Assembly: GCA_029168955.1 (NCBI GenBank)
Contig: JAPDOI010000039.1
Location: 1,302,001 to 1,366,000, forward strand
Source of the DNA: Aplectana chamaeleonis
Taxonomy: Eukaryota > Nematoda > Chromadorea > Rhabditida > Cosmocercidae
Reading direction: 5' to 3'
Length of the DNA: 64,000 nucleotides
Of the stretch, positions 21,621 to 33,010 are shown piece by piece. The translations under genes and the position numbers were made by a program. Position 1 is the stretch's first letter. Each line of letters begins with the position of its first letter. Below the pieces are notes generated by a model. The model was not told where the DNA came from and made no database searches. It saw only the letters and a list, made by a program, of their open reading frames with translations.

Positions 21621-22215
21621 ACGTCGGCATGAATCCTAACGATACTTAAAGGCAGTGTTCACGATGAAAAATCTGTTTCAGTTTTCACTAGGAATGGGTA
21701 GTGGAGGGGCACAATGTAACGTTGACGTCGAAAGCACGCATGAAAACGTGTCAGGAAAAGCTACAAAAGAGCCTGAAGTTGCCATTTCGAGCGCAAGGAA
21801 AACCTCAAAAGCGCATTACACGCCCACCGACGTAAACAAATGAATGCTCAAGATCGTGAGATGAGCGATGATTTCCAATCATTAGCCCCGTTCTTCCCTT
21901 CACTCTCAACTTCTCTCTTTACTCAGGTCAGCTCGCATAGATCGGCTGCAAAAGACGCAAGTTACAAGCCTCGGACAACTCGTCCACCATTTTCCCTAGC
22001 TCAATTTTTGAGGGGCCATAACTCCATTCCCAGAAGGTCTTGTACGATTTCAGAGACATCATTGGAATCAGCGCGGGGCCGTTTTCAAGATAGGCGGGAA
22101 AACAGAGAAACAATTACATCGTGAACACTGCCTTTAAAGTTCCCCATTGAACGTGGGTACAAACTCGGTGCCATAAGCTATAACATAGGTGCTTCACTAG
22201 GATTCATGCCGACGT
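21621..22215. mobile_element. Family C MITE remnant C3, nested in Q
   Basis: Ends ACGTCGGCATGAATCCTAAC and the complement ending GGATTCATGCCGACGT, flanked by TA, with the family core CAAACTCGGTG at about 22155. A5 is inserted within it. Confidence 0.75.
21650..22133 (+). mobile_element. TTAA-flanked AGGCAG MITE, copy A5, nested in C3
   Basis: 484 bp, perfect TTAA at 21646-21649 and 22134-22137, colinear with A1 at about 85% by eye. It retains the same 62-codon frame (21655-21843, with GMGSGGAQCNV and TKEPEVAISSA). Confidence 0.9.
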
Positions 22216-22562
22216 TAAAAGAAACGGCTTAGTTCCTAATGGATTGTATTTTTTTCGTTATTTTGATCATTATTTTGAAAATCGATGAAAAGACGAGAAT
22301 CGAATTCTCAAAAAAAAACGATTGATAATTGTCGAAATATACTATTGATTAAGTACTTGGCCATAATACTTAACTTTGGAGCTTCGAGGCCTAAAGCTCT
22401 CGGATAAGTCAGAGAAGACTGAAGCTGTAAAATCACAAAATCAGCTAAAAATCATTAATTACGCTCTGTCGAAAATTTTCGCAAACGCTATCATCTAGTT
22501 CTGGGGTGGCTCTGATATTCTGTTAACTATGGCAGGTTTGGTGGTTTACCTCAAAGTAAATA

Positions 22563-23356
22563 TTGGGTTGGGGAATAACTTCGTTCGGTTTTTTTCAAGG
22601 AGATTTATTTAAATAATTCGTTTGTTATCAAGCAAAATGTTTGCATTCATTGGAAAAAATTTTTTTCTGCTCAACAAAACTGTTCTATCTGTTTTTTCGT
22701 ATGGTGCTGTTTTTTTCCATATTCCCAGGGTTGGAAGTGGAATACCCAGAAAGCAAAAATCAGCATTTTTGACACCTACTTTTGCTCGCTTTTTATCGCG
22801 GTCAGAAATACCTGGGGCCACTCACTTCTTTCTTTGCTTCATAATAACGTACAAGCACCATTTCTCATCTCCCGTGACGATTCCGTACAAAAAGCACCGT
22901 TTATGACCGCGGGTTACTCGATGGCGCGCGAGGTGTTGAGTAGCGATTTGAAGACGATTCTTTTTGTTGACTTCGATAAGCTCGTGAGGCACCCAGGCTC
23001 CGAGTTTTTTGGCAATTTTTATTCAGTGAAGACGATTGAGGATCGCCTTAAGATCGCAGCTCATTTTTTTCGGCCAACTCATGACTTGTTTGGCGACTAT
23101 CTTCCTTATAAAGCGCTCATCGAATTCTGCAAGTAGACCGCTGCGAAACGTGTCTTCGAAGTCCGAATTGCCGTTTTTGAACTTCCCAGCCAATTTTGGT
23201 TTTTTTTTGTCACAAACTTCGCAAATCCCAGGTCTTCTTGACCGCGATGAAAAACGAAGAAAAGTAGGTGTTGAAAATGCTGATTTTTCCAAGCCTTAAA
23301 ATTAGGAAAAATAACGCTCTTCTGAAAAAACCGAACGAACTTATTTCCCGACCTAA
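22563..23356 (-). mobile_element. Internally deleted mariner transposon with transposase remnants
   Basis: TIRs TTGGGTTGGGGAATAACTTC and, at the other end, CCGAACGAACTTATTTCCCG, with TA at 22561-22562 and 23357-23358. On the minus strand, parts of a mariner transposase can be read: DTFRSGLLAEFDERFIRKIV (about 23160-23080), then KKLGAWVPHELIE and a stretch with GIVTGDEKWCLYV (about 22890-22840), the DE motif region. The N-terminal helix-turn-helix and the downstream catalytic residues are missing. A sub-terminal segment (about 22740-22815) recurs inverted at 23220-23300, so the element is rearranged as well as deleted. Confidence 0.85.
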
Positions 23357-23358
23357 TA

Positions 23359-25065
23359 GAAGCACTCGAAAATACACAGTACTGAAGATTAGCACTGAAT
23401 TATAGCATATATTTCGCGAACAAGCAGGCTTTTGACCAAGTGGAAGGCAGCGTTAAATAGAAAAGAATTTGTTTCTTGAGACTAAATGAAAAAGAGTTGG
23501 AAATGAGGAAGCAAGAGAGGAATAAAACTGAGGGAATAAGAGGAAAGAAGAAAGAGAGTGAAACAGAGAAGCAGAAACGAGTAAATAAACGAAGGGAAGC
23601 CATCGGTGAAGCTACGCTCGTTCGCCCGAAAAGCCACCGCAGTGCCAGTTGGGACCAAAGATCGCTCCGAGCGGTACTGGTGTAGCCCGGAGAGCGGCTG
23701 CTGTGGCCCGAGCAGATGGCTAATTTTCGCTCGGAGCGGAGAGACAGCGCCGCTCGAGTCGCTCTCCGGTCCCGATCGGTGCGGGGGTTTGCCTGAGTGG
23801 CTTTAACAGCAAATTTTGAGGTAAAGGCCATTAAATGTAGTGGTGAATGACATGAAGCATGACATGGTGTAGTTCGAAAAAAATCTTATCATGGATGCTT
23901 CAGATCCATGAAGAGAAGGGTAGCATGTTCGGAATTTCGCCAATCGAACGTATCCGGTGGATGCACACAGATCGAAGTCCGATAAAACCCTTCCTTTGCA
24001 AAGTTGTCCACAGACTAGTTCACCAGATATTGCACATTTACAGTCGATTTGTATGATCTCTAGCGCTCTTTGATTTGTGAACGCTTCCCACGAGCAGCCA
24101 AGAACAAAACTCTGGGTGAACGTTGTAAATAAATCGTCGAGACCAGTTTCGAAAACAATCAGAAGTTCTGAACGAATTTCGAAAATTTGAAATTTAGAAT
24201 AGTTTTACAAGTCGTAGGTTCGACCTCCGGAATTTCGAAAGTATGTCGAACGACTACCATCATTTTTCGTTCGTTGAAAAATATGTCGAACGAAATTTTT
24301 TCGGTTTTCGTTCGTTCAAAGTTTTTTCGACCGTTTTTTCTTTCATTTTTCGTTTGTTCGGAATTTTCGTAAGTTTATTACTATAGTGTAATGCAAAGCA
24401 AGACGAACAGGAAACAAGCTGACCAAATTGGTAATATGAAATCTCGAAAAGGTAGGGGTGGGTTTACTCGTGGCGGAACCACGCGGGTCAGCGAGCAATC
24501 TCAATATAGAAAACCATTCCGAACACAGCCCTCGATTCGCAGATAGAATCATTGTATCACCTTATTAAGAAAGTGGAAAAGATTGTGTGAGTTCTAATCG
24601 GCAGTCCCATTCGAGGATTTCCGTTTGTTAACAACCGGCAAAAGCTCGTCGCTTTGAAAACGTGAGAGTCACACTCAACTAGCAGCAGACAAGATTTGTA
24701 GCCATTGAGAATCGTGCGAAAATATGCATTCGTGTTTTGAGCTGTCTCTCCATTAATCTTCCAGGGATGAATTCAATTCTCTCACAAGAGTTCTATAAGT
24801 CAGTATGGAAGACCAGTGTGTACCGGCCAAGGAGAAAGCAACAATTACTCGCCAAAATCGATTGTTTATCTCGCAATAATCCGAAAATTATTGCCAAGTG
24901 CTCTATTTGCTACCAACGATAATATTGACCTGTTCAGCCGGTTATGTAGACCCGAGTTAAGTACGAGAAAATTATATATGCGCTTCCCCACTCGTTCTCG
25001 ATTAGAGAACAAGAATTGTATTGGGGTATACCGTTCGAGAGCACAACTACTCCTCTATTAAACGG
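23359..25065. other. No gene recognised; minor repeat traces
   Basis: 23600-23797 is GC-rich with repeated GCTCCGAGCGG and ends GGTTTGCCTG, resembling 19856-19885 in reverse. 24180-24375 is a decayed TTCGAACGAA stretch of the G family. The remaining DNA to 25065 shows no supported exon. Confidence 0.4.
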
Positions 25066-25792
25066 CTCTGCCAACGCGTAGCTAGATGCCTCCGAGGGCG
25101 CGGCCTGAAACGCCGCCCCATTCCATGTAGCGAGAATTTACGGGTTTTAGCTACGATAGCTAAAACCCGCATATTCTTGTGTCGACGGTATAAGGGTGCG
25201 AATTCTACGCATATTCTACGTAAAAACGAAGGCTACGTTTGATACATTGATCTCTCTGTCGCTAAACCCGTATATTCTCGCTATAGTTTTGTAGCAAAAA
25301 TCTACGGATTCAACAACAGCCTGTGTTGAAATGCAATCTCAAACCCGCGCTGGCTACGCGGAACGCAGGGATGCCGTTTGAGCAGCGTTGGCCCAGTCAA
25401 CCCATGGAGGGCTTACTTGACACTCTGTGGCTGGTCGTGGAGGGTGACCCCATGTCGCTCTCTGGAAGACCTTGCTAAGAGCAATTTTGAGCACTGGGAT
25501 GCTGCAGCCCGTGGGGAAGGAACGGCAATGTGGTCGACCGCAGGTGTGATCGCTTTTCTAGTGCGGATCAGGACTGGGTGGGTCGATCGACTGAGTGCTG
25601 TAACGAGAATTAGCCTAGAATATGCGGGTGCCGTAGCGAGAGTTTACGTAGAATATGCGGGCGCTGTAGCTAAAACGTCACCAACTGAGGCTAAACTTTC
25701 CGTAATTCTCGTGTCAAAATTAGACTAGATGCCTCCGAAACCCTGGGCATCTCCGGTTTCCATGTGAGACATCTAGTTACGTGTTGGCAGAG
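25066..25792. mobile_element. Probable TIR element N with TACGNAGAATATGCGGG motifs
   Basis: CTCTGCCAACGCGTAGCTAG at 25066 pairs with the complement CTAGTTACGTGTTGGCAGAG ending 25792. Inside, TAGCGAGAATTTACG, GAATATGCGGG and TAGCTAAAAC recur in both orientations (25130-25180, 25265-25290, 25600-25690). No clear target duplication. A 116-codon frame at 25378-25728 is composed partly of these motifs and is not called. Confidence 0.55.
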
Positions 25793-26463
25793 GGTGTATA
25801 TGACTCTCCCAAAACTAGATCTGATTCGAGTTCTACATCAAAATGTGAATGATGATTTGTGCCCCGAATTATTGTATCATCAGGTCTGCGAAAAAAGTCG
25901 AGGGTTTCTTTCGGCAACTTTGCAGCTTAATTCGAAGACCATGGTACGATGTTTTCAGCTCAAACTGGGGTCGGAAGCAAGCGACGAATGATCCCTACCT
26001 TTTGAGCAGCATATGGGCTCCGCATTGGGGAAACTCTTCTTTTTTTCTGGCGAGCCGCTTATCCGACTAGTTCCAGACTTCCTCGTAAGAAGTGAAGTGC
26101 TGCTCGGTCAGGTCGCGAGCGATATCCCGGCACAAGTACTAGTTTGAAAGAGCAATGTCTAGTCAATTTAATGGAAGGTTGAAGAACCCTCTAAAACGTC
26201 TCCAAAGTTAGCTTGATAATTTTTGCAACATGTCGCCCGTCGTTGGCGTGTTGGAGGACCGCCTTTCATGTTTCTTTTTTGAGTTTGGAGAATTTAGGTA
26301 CTACTGTAGGCTCGACTACAACTACTCTTCTTGGTTACGTTCTCACAAAGTGATTTTTGAAGGCTGGACAACCGCTTTTCATTTTTCAAAACCCGGTTTT
26401 TTCCCAGAAACGTTTGAAATTTTAAGAAATTTCTGTTGAACGTTTTCACTGATGAATCATGTA
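25793..26463. other. No recognisable feature
   Basis: About 670 bp. Frames here are short and overlap without splice support. Confidence 0.3.
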
Positions 26464-26730
26464 AGGTGCGTCCGAATGAAAATGGCGGCCCATGCGGCCA
26501 GCGTGCTTGGCAGGCGGCATTCGCGTTCGCCGCTTTCGGACGAGCATGCGAAAAGTCCCCACCACCATCGACTACGAACGGGACCGGCACCGGCTGGCAG
26601 CAAGCACTGCGCTGATCAATCAGCTCTGTAGACGGGGGGAGTGCGGACGGCCGTCGTTGAAATCCAACACTCGTCCGAGAGCGGCACATGCGACGGCCAC
26701 GTGAGCCGCCATTCTCATTCGGGCACACTT
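26464..26730. mobile_element. MITE L1 (GTGCGTCCGAATG family)
   Basis: 267 bp; begins AGGTGCGTCCGAATGAAAAT, ends ATTCTCATTCGGGCACACTT, with TA on both sides. The centre is GC-rich. It is inverted relative to L2 at 33011-33285, and the two align throughout. Confidence 0.88.
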
Positions 26731-26732
26731 TA

Positions 26733-27859
26733 CTCATAAGCTGATCGTAACAATTGGTGTCTTTTAGCTGCTCCTTTCTTTCAACTGACACAAGAAGCAG
26801 CATTACGCGCGAAATGTATTTTTTTGCACAAGGTTAATTTAGTTAGAGCAAAAATAAAGGACGTTATGTACACTGCCGTGGGATGACAAATATTTGAAGT
26901 TTCGGGGAGTTTTGATCAAGCTTCAACATGCCCCTATAGTTGGCATGCTACGCAAGTCAATAAGCTACCTACGCCAAGCTTTGCGAATCTCTCAAAACTC
27001 ATTTGTAGAGCTAATAAGCACTACCCGCTCTCTTCTTTCTACCCATCGAGATCGCCTTGGTTTATAGAACACTTGGACTTCGTGAGAGCTAGATTTTAGC
27101 CCCAAAAAGGGTTCGCAAAATCTTTTCTGTCGGGCGACCTCGGTTTTTTTTTCTGGAACTTATCCAAAAATGACAATTTCTATCATATCTTGATTATTCA
27201 CCGGTTTTAGGACGCCAAACACGATACTTAGGTACTATGAACACTGCCTTATCTAGCGGTATTTTTTTCTATCAATCATCGACCTTTTTTTTCAATATCA
27301 AAAAATGTAAAACGCGGGTTGTTGAAAAAAGTCGATAATTCATAAAATAAATGTCCCAAGATAAGGTAATGAAAATGTCATCCAAAGATTATTGAAAAAT
27401 GCGAAATTCGTCCGATTGAAAAAAAACGTTTATCGTTTGGCTCCCAAGATTAAAAAATCCTAAACATCACTAGTGGATAGAAAGTAGAAAACGAGGGATA
27501 CTTATGTCAACAATTTCATGACCCGAACTTCATCTACAATTAATGTAAAATTGGTCGAGTTCCCCTAATAGTGGCAATTCCATTGCATGCATGAAAAGCT
27601 GAGCTTTTGAATGGTATACCACATTTGATTAAAATATCACAGACAAACGAGGAAAAATCCGCTGATCCACATTTTGTGAGAGCCTTTCTTATACTTTGTT
27701 TCCGTCCTAAAGCGCAAAGAGCCGACACTCTCAGTCTTCGTCCTGCTGAACGCAATAATAATGCACGCAGTGCCGCCTACCGTAACCAGAAAATCGAATC
27801 GAACGGCACCGTCTCCAGCGATAAACCCACACAGGAACGCGTTACTCTTTACATATCTT
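26733..27859. other. No gene recognised
   Basis: AT-rich. A lone ATGAACACTGCCTTA at about 27237-27252 resembles one end of the AGGCAG family without a partner. Otherwise nothing supported. Confidence 0.3.
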
Positions 27860-28455
27860 CAGGGCTGTGCAGGAGGGTTCCGTTCCCGATTCCGTTTCCG
27901 CATTTCCGGCCCTTTTCGGACTGTTCCGCTCCGTTTCCGTGTCCGGATTTTGAAGCTCTGAAAGGGAAGAAATTCAGTGCTACAAGGCTAATGGTGACGC
28001 CTTTCCGGCGCCCAAACCTTAGGCCCCCTCTGTGATCATCATAGTGTAAATCTAACCATGATCGCTAGCGTCTAGAATCCTGCTTCTTCTCAACCGGCAC
28101 CTAGCTTGTGATTCGCCACAGACCCAGCTTAGGACGACTCCATCGTGAACTTGACCTTGGTGGCTGGAGAAGGTACAGTCTGCTTCAATCGAGTTCACCG
28201 ATGGAGAGCCCCGAAGAGGCTAAAACTTCTCCACTCCAAGTCTGCAGAGCATAGCAGTTCAACTTTGCATTCCAAGAGACTCTTTGGTCCCTCCAGCAGC
28301 AAAATCAATTGGAACAGTGTGTAATTTTTTCAAAATTGGCTTTGCGGCTATACCGCAACACTGTAGCTTTTTCTGGGTTTCTTTCGTTTCCGGGGTTTTT
28401 TGGCCATTTTTCTTCCGTTCCCGAGGATATTGAAAAAGATTTCCGCACAGCCCTG
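27860..28455. mobile_element. Possible hAT-type element O
   Basis: Starts CAGGGCTGTGCAGGAGGG and ends CCGCACAGCCCTG, with TTCCG-rich DNA just inside both ends. The 11-bp TIR matches hAT style and resembles the 4996-5449 terminus. No 8-bp duplication is visible, so it could be two unrelated ends or an old copy. Confidence 0.5.
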
Positions 28456-28520
28456 CGAATCCCCTTTATATATAGTAAAGCTGATGTAAAAGTGTTAAAG
28501 TGCATGTAAAATTGCCCGTA

Positions 28521-28781
28521 TTGTGCTTCTCTGGGCCGAATTTCAGTCCGCAATTGCGGCTCGACACGGCTTCCGTGTCGGGAGTGTTTTCAGCGCCGCA
28601 GCCGCCGATCTGTTGACTCTAGGTGGTGTTGGAAACTGGAAACATTGAAAAATTGAAAACTGTTTGAAAAAGCCACATCGAGTCCTCTTTGGCTCTGGAA
28701 ACTCAACTGACTCGAGCAAGTGCGGCCGCAAAGCGTGTCGAGACGCAATTGCGGACCGGAATTCGGCCCACAGAAGCACAG
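28521..28781. mobile_element. Palindromic MITE K2
   Basis: 261 bp of the K family, TTGTGCTTCTCTGGGCCGAA to TTCGGCCCACAGAAGCACAG. TA on the left; the right TA has decayed to TC. Confidence 0.85.
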
Positions 28782-28890
28782 TCTGTGCAGTGTGCTGTAT
28801 GTTTATACGTATTATGTCTGCACGCGTATTTACGTAGCTCAAATGATTTTTCATGTTTTCTCACAAACTTCTCATTGCTCTTATTACTAC

Positions 28891-29051
28891 GGACTTATTG
28901 GGAAATGACCCCAGAAAACTGCCCCATAAATTCATGATTGCACCAGAACACCGGCGTTCCGCACCCTCGTGAATGGTGTTCTGACCTTCAGTTGGTGAGG
29001 AAATCAGACCACAGTTTGCACACATGAAGTTACTTAAAGTTGTTTTCTTCG
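28891..29051 (-). CDS. Candidate cellular exon with CxxC motif, unknown protein
   Basis: On the minus strand a T-rich acceptor (TTTATTTTTTCTAG) opens a 161-bp frame ending at a GTAGTA donor. It reads TLSNFMCANCGLISS, then IHEGAERRCSGAIMNLW and GSFLGSFPNKS. It has a CxxC pair and a third cysteine 20 residues later. A similar CxxCG plus spaced RRC pattern occurs in the exon at 60705-60888. The surroundings are MITEs, so if this is an exon its neighbours lie outside or in diverged DNA. A zinc-binding domain is only a guess. Confidence 0.35.
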
Positions 29052-29504
29052 CTAGAAAAAATAAACGTTTTTGAAAATTAGTGCGAAGTTTTTTTATTTC
29101 CCGAAGAATATACAACTATGCAATTCTTGCATGACTGAGTATTCATGTACCTGGAACCGTAAGATTATTTTGAAAATTCAATGTTTAGTTGTCTGGCAAA
29201 AACGAGCATTGAAACCCCGAAAATTTTTATAGTTTCAAGCACTTGAATAGATAATTCGCAAAAATATGCTTGGTTCCACGAAAAATTGGAAAAATATACT
29301 GAGGGATATTCATTCATATATGTAGTTCGAATACTCACGCATTTGAATATTGGATTCTTTCGGGAAATTCAATATTCTATTTATCCGAGTATCCGATTGA
29401 TTCGGAATAAAGGAAGCAATCAGAGTAGAACCAGGAAAGGGTGGAAAAGATAGGAAACTTAGACAGATTCCAGCGGTAATCGCCTCGCGATCGTCGCGCC
29501 ACTC
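29052..29504. other. No firm feature
   Basis: Includes a weak TATCCG-like patch at 29370-29400. Nothing else supported. Confidence 0.3.
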
Positions 29505-29690
29505 CTCACTCCCAGGGACAGGGGCTCTCTACACACCGAGGGAGAAGTTGTCTCGTCTTCTGCAGTTCTAATTTCAATCGGGACCACTTCGCCTGCGTTG
29601 AGAAGCGTGACGTTTTGAACTGCAAAAACGGGACAACTCCTCTCTCGATGTGTAGAGAGACCCTATTCCCACTCCCAAGTGGAGAGTTCG
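29505..29690. repeat. Foldback V
   Basis: An inverted repeat with arms of about 65 bp around CTCTCTACACACCGAGGGAG and its near-complement. No clear duplication; probably another MITE. Confidence 0.65.
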
Positions 29691-29723
29691 ATTGCGAAGC
29701 AACGACAATTCGTGGCGGGACCT

Positions 29724-30129
29724 AAGGCCGGGATAATACTTCCCGCGACCGGCGACGCGACGCAATGTTTACTGTGCTTCTCTGGACCAAATTCCGAACC
29801 GCAATTGAGTATCGACACGCTTTGCGGCCGCACGCTGCCGAGTCGGAAGAGTTTCCAGCGCCGCAGCCGCCGATCTGTTGACTTAGGTGGGTTCTGGAAA
29901 CTAGAAACTAAAAAAATGGGAGAAAACTGCATTGAAAGCCACATCAAGTCGGCTTTGGCGCTGGAAACTCGACCGACTCGAGCGCGTGCGGCCGCAAAGC
30001 GTGCCCGGACGCAAGTGCGGACCGGAATTTGACTTAGACAAGCACAGTATATTGCATATCAACCGGAAATCGCTATGCTCGGTATGCACTGCCGCGGTTG
30101 CTCATAGCGGGAAGTACAATTCCTGTCTG
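29724..30129. mobile_element. MITE P2 (AAGGCCGGGAT family), with K3 nested
   Basis: Left end AAGGCCGGGATAATACTTCC; the right end complement is AGGAATTGTACTTCCCGC read from about 30124. It resembles P1 at 44792-44920. K3 divides it. Confidence 0.6.
29772..30047. mobile_element. Palindromic MITE K3, nested in P2
   Basis: 276 bp, CTGTGCTTCTCTGGACCAAA to TTAGACAAGCACAG, with TA at 29770-29771 and 30048-30049. Aligns with K1 and K2. Confidence 0.88.
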
Positions 30130-30707
30130 AAGTGTTCAGCGCGATTGACTAGGCGTCGTGTATACTTCCTCAGCTGCGCGATGCGACAAAGTGCAATCCT
30201 ATGAGGGGTCGTTCACACTTCCGCCGCAGCTTCGCCGCACCGCTCAGCCACCGAAGTATAAACGACCTCTCAGGGTCCAAATAGAGTCCCGCCGCTGAAA
30301 GGCGCGGCAGCATGCATTGATATCGATCGTGCCACGCCGCGTGGCCAATATCATAGAAATGCGCTGTGCCACCACACACCAGAAACATAGCTATGCATGA
30401 ACATCATTTCATTCGGAATGAAACAAGGAAATTTACAGGGAGTGACAATCGTCGGTGGTGGCGTCATCGCTTTGAAGCGGTAGAAAATCGATAATTTCTC
30501 TATAAAACTTCATCTACACGAAAAGTAATTCCCAAAACGACTTATGGTATGGTTTTTGACGGTGCTGAGTCTGACGATTGTGTCAGCGGTGGGTCATGAG
30601 TCTCTTTGTCAGAAGGAGAAGCGAAATCTTCAATTTTAGGAATGGCTACAGGGAAACGTCCTCACATTCTTTCTTACCGATGCTTGCAAGTGGTGGTGTA
30701 GTATTTA
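30130..30707. other. No recognisable feature
   Basis: Contains a GC-rich patch at 30200-30330 with partly inverted GCGGC/GCCGC motifs. No gene supported. Confidence 0.3.
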
Positions 30708-30709
30708 TA

Positions 30710-30855
30710 CAGTCGACAAGAATTGCACTGATACTTTGGGTTCCTCAGTGCGCGTGGGCGCAAACTCGGTGCACATATGTCATAGCGTATAAGAACCGAG
30801 TTGGCGCCATTGTACGGTGAGGAACACAAAGTATCACAGTGATTCGTGCCGACTG
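30710..30855. mobile_element. Short palindromic MITE, family C copy 1
   Basis: 146 bp, CAGTCGACAAGAATTGCACT to ATTCGTGCCGACTG, with TA at 30708-30709 and 30856-30857. The core GGCGCAAACTCGGTGCACATA matches C2. Confidence 0.85.
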
Positions 30856-30857
30856 TA

Positions 30858-31725
30858 AGTGACGTTTGAGCTTTGTAGCGTGGTAGACAGCAAGAACTTG
30901 AGCGACTACAACACAGAAATATTGTATAAAGAGTATTCGAAGGTGCACTTTGATAATGTCCTTGCATGAGCTATATATTTTCTTTAGTGGAACGCCCCAT
31001 AGATGGATACTAGATCGATCCGACGAGATTCATCAAGGATATATCAGTGTAACTTAGCAACCCACCTTTATGGAAGATAATTCATTGACCTTTGGAAAAG
31101 AAACACATCCTTTCTAGTTCTCAGCCATGATATTTAATTAACTACTGCACGTGAGCTTGATAGTAACATGCGATGGAAACATAAAGTAGCTATAATGCAA
31201 AGCTACTTCAATAGGAAATATCAATTGTCAAAATTCGCAATCTTTGACTTATTCTCTGTTTTTGGAGTCGTATGACATTTTCGATGTTTGCAGGATGGGT
31301 CGTTTACTCTAAAGGAGAAATTGGTCACCTAATGATCCAAAATTCACAATCTGGGCTCTTCAAGGGGTTTATGAGGAGCTGTTTTCGTAAGACAATTTGG
31401 AACCACAAGACAAGCCACTTCGAAGATTCTGAAAGATTGCTTCGAAATTTTCTGAGACCGGAAGAAGCTCGAGAAAGATTTCTTGAGGCAATGACCATGC
31501 TGGATCGTATACAATGGAAGGCTCAATGCTCATGACATCAGAGGACAGCTTGAGGAAAATCCCGAAACACAGGTGAATTTGTGGCATTACTTTCTGGAGA
31601 ATTATGTGGAACTCCCTGAGGTATGGTTAAACCTTTAACCTTTTTTTCGACTCTACGTCTCAGTGCTTTTCGGACGTTGTACCCTCCAAAAGGCCACTGA
31701 TAAGGGCGAGGAAACGAAGAGGACA
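30858..31725. repeat. Unassigned DNA containing dispersed repeat U
   Basis: 31370-31560 resembles 34690-34870 in reverse (GAGCTGTT, CTCGAAAG-type, AAGCCACTTC and AATGCTGGAT in the same order). The 87-codon frame at 31272-31535 falls on this repeat. No other feature. Confidence 0.4.
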
Positions 31726-31729
31726 CTAA

Positions 31730-32155
31730 AGGCAGGGTTGACGATAAAAACATTTTTTGAGCTCTCTACATGAAAATGTATGCTTGGTAATTACATAAGT
31801 AAAAATAAGTGAGGAAAGTTAACATTTGCAGGCAATTAACGAGATTTTCAAGAATGATTTCATATCCGTATTTTATTTTGCTCTCAAAGTAGCCGGTAGT
31901 ATATCCGTATTTTATTTTGCTCTAAAGGTAGCCTGTAGTCTCTTAAAGTGCTCAGAAATAACTTTAGAAGGGGAATAGAAGACGGTAAAACAGGCTTCTA
32001 TAGAAGCCCGATAATTGGGGGCGGGAGGACACCAAGCAGTAATTTGTTCCTGAGCGTTTTTTTCATCGATTTTTTACTCATTTTCCCTTTTGTGGTGGCC
32101 AAATCTACCTTTCCATGAGGATAGGACAACAATCGATTTATCGCAAACCCTGCCT
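31730..32155 (+). mobile_element. Diverged AGGCAG MITE, copy A11
   Basis: 426 bp; starts AGGCAGGGTTGACGATAAAA and ends TTTATCGCAAACCCTGCCT. Flanks CTAA and TTGC are poor TTAA remnants. Membership rests on the end sequence. Confidence 0.55.
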
Positions 32156-32400
32156 TGCCCCACAAAATGCCCCACAACTATGAGGTTCGTTTGACGTTTT
32201 CGGGCGATTATGGTGGGTTACATAGACTTCCATCCAAGGAATCCTGTGGTACAGTGCTGTGAGGGGTTTCATATAGAAGTTTATTGACAATTATTCTGAA
32301 AGGAGAAAGAGCAAGCTCCGCGAAGGAAATACAAGGCAAGAAAAATCATCACCAATGTTAATTTGCGAGAGAAAGTTGGCGAAAGGGGAATTAATATTAC

Positions 32401-32436
<36 letters not shown>

Positions 32437-33008
32437 TTACGTTCCGTAGAACGTTCCAATAAACAACTAGCTGACCATTAAGAAGAAATACATTCCATGC
32501 CCAGGAAAACAAAAAACAAAACAAAAATCAAAAAAATCAACAAAATTCAATAAAACCATCGGCAACTAGATCAATGCAGACAACAGCAACGGTAGAGAAA
32601 AGAACTAAGAGGCATCGGAGTTCGAAACACCGGCACATTTTGCAGAAATGGTTGAATATGCGTGAGCATATTTTTTTAAAATTTCGTTTCAAAATGAAAA
32701 TGCCCGTTGGACTTCATCTCTCTACAGGCCAACGAAGCTAAGGTTGCCGTGCCAGCCAGCTATGGCACATTAGTAGCAAAACATGAAACTAATATAATTA
32801 CAACATCCAATCTCTTCGTATATGTATGCCTATTTCATTAGGAAAAAGCCTTTCGATCGAGCTTTCGTCGAATTGACCGCGATGGCCAGCGGCGTACCCT
32901 GACGTGAAATCCACAATCGTGTGAGAACAGTGGTAATTAGATAAGATACAAAGCAAAAGGTTGCAGTCGTCTCAGAATAAAGAATGTTTCCAAGGATGTT
33001 GGCCCACA
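32156..33008. other. No gene; ATTT microsatellite at 32401-32439
   Basis: Otherwise AT-rich unassigned DNA. Confidence 0.4.
32401..32439 (+). repeat. (ATTT)n microsatellite
   Basis: About nine uninterrupted TTTA/ATTT units. Confidence 0.95.
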
Positions 33009-33010
33009 TA

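Larger units (their letters stand above)
21285..22560. mobile_element. Foldback element Q with arms of over 300 bp
   Basis: Left arm from 21285 (TTTACTTTGAGGTTAACCAC) matches in reverse the right arm ending 22560, through about 330 bp including CGAAGCTTAA/TTAGGCCTCGAAGCTCCAA. TA flanks it at 21283-21284 and 22561-22562. Its centre holds C3, which holds A5. No coding content. Confidence 0.82.

Noticed and set aside
22834..23136. 100-codon + strand frame
   Set aside because: It is antisense to mariner transposase remnants.
19856..23797. Possible 3.9-kb hAT element with CAGGCAAACC ends
   Set aside because: The end sequences match, but no 8-bp duplication exists and no coding content lies between.
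27237..27252. Lone ATGAACACTGCCTTA resembling an AGGCAG-family right end
   Set aside because: No matching left end or TTAA was found within a reasonable distance.
27607..28035. 142-codon + strand frame
   Set aside because: Its second half lies in the TTCCG-rich end of element O, and the first half has no support.
31272..31535. 87-codon frame that looked exon-like
   Set aside because: Part of it recurs, inverted, at 34690-34870, so it is repeat DNA.
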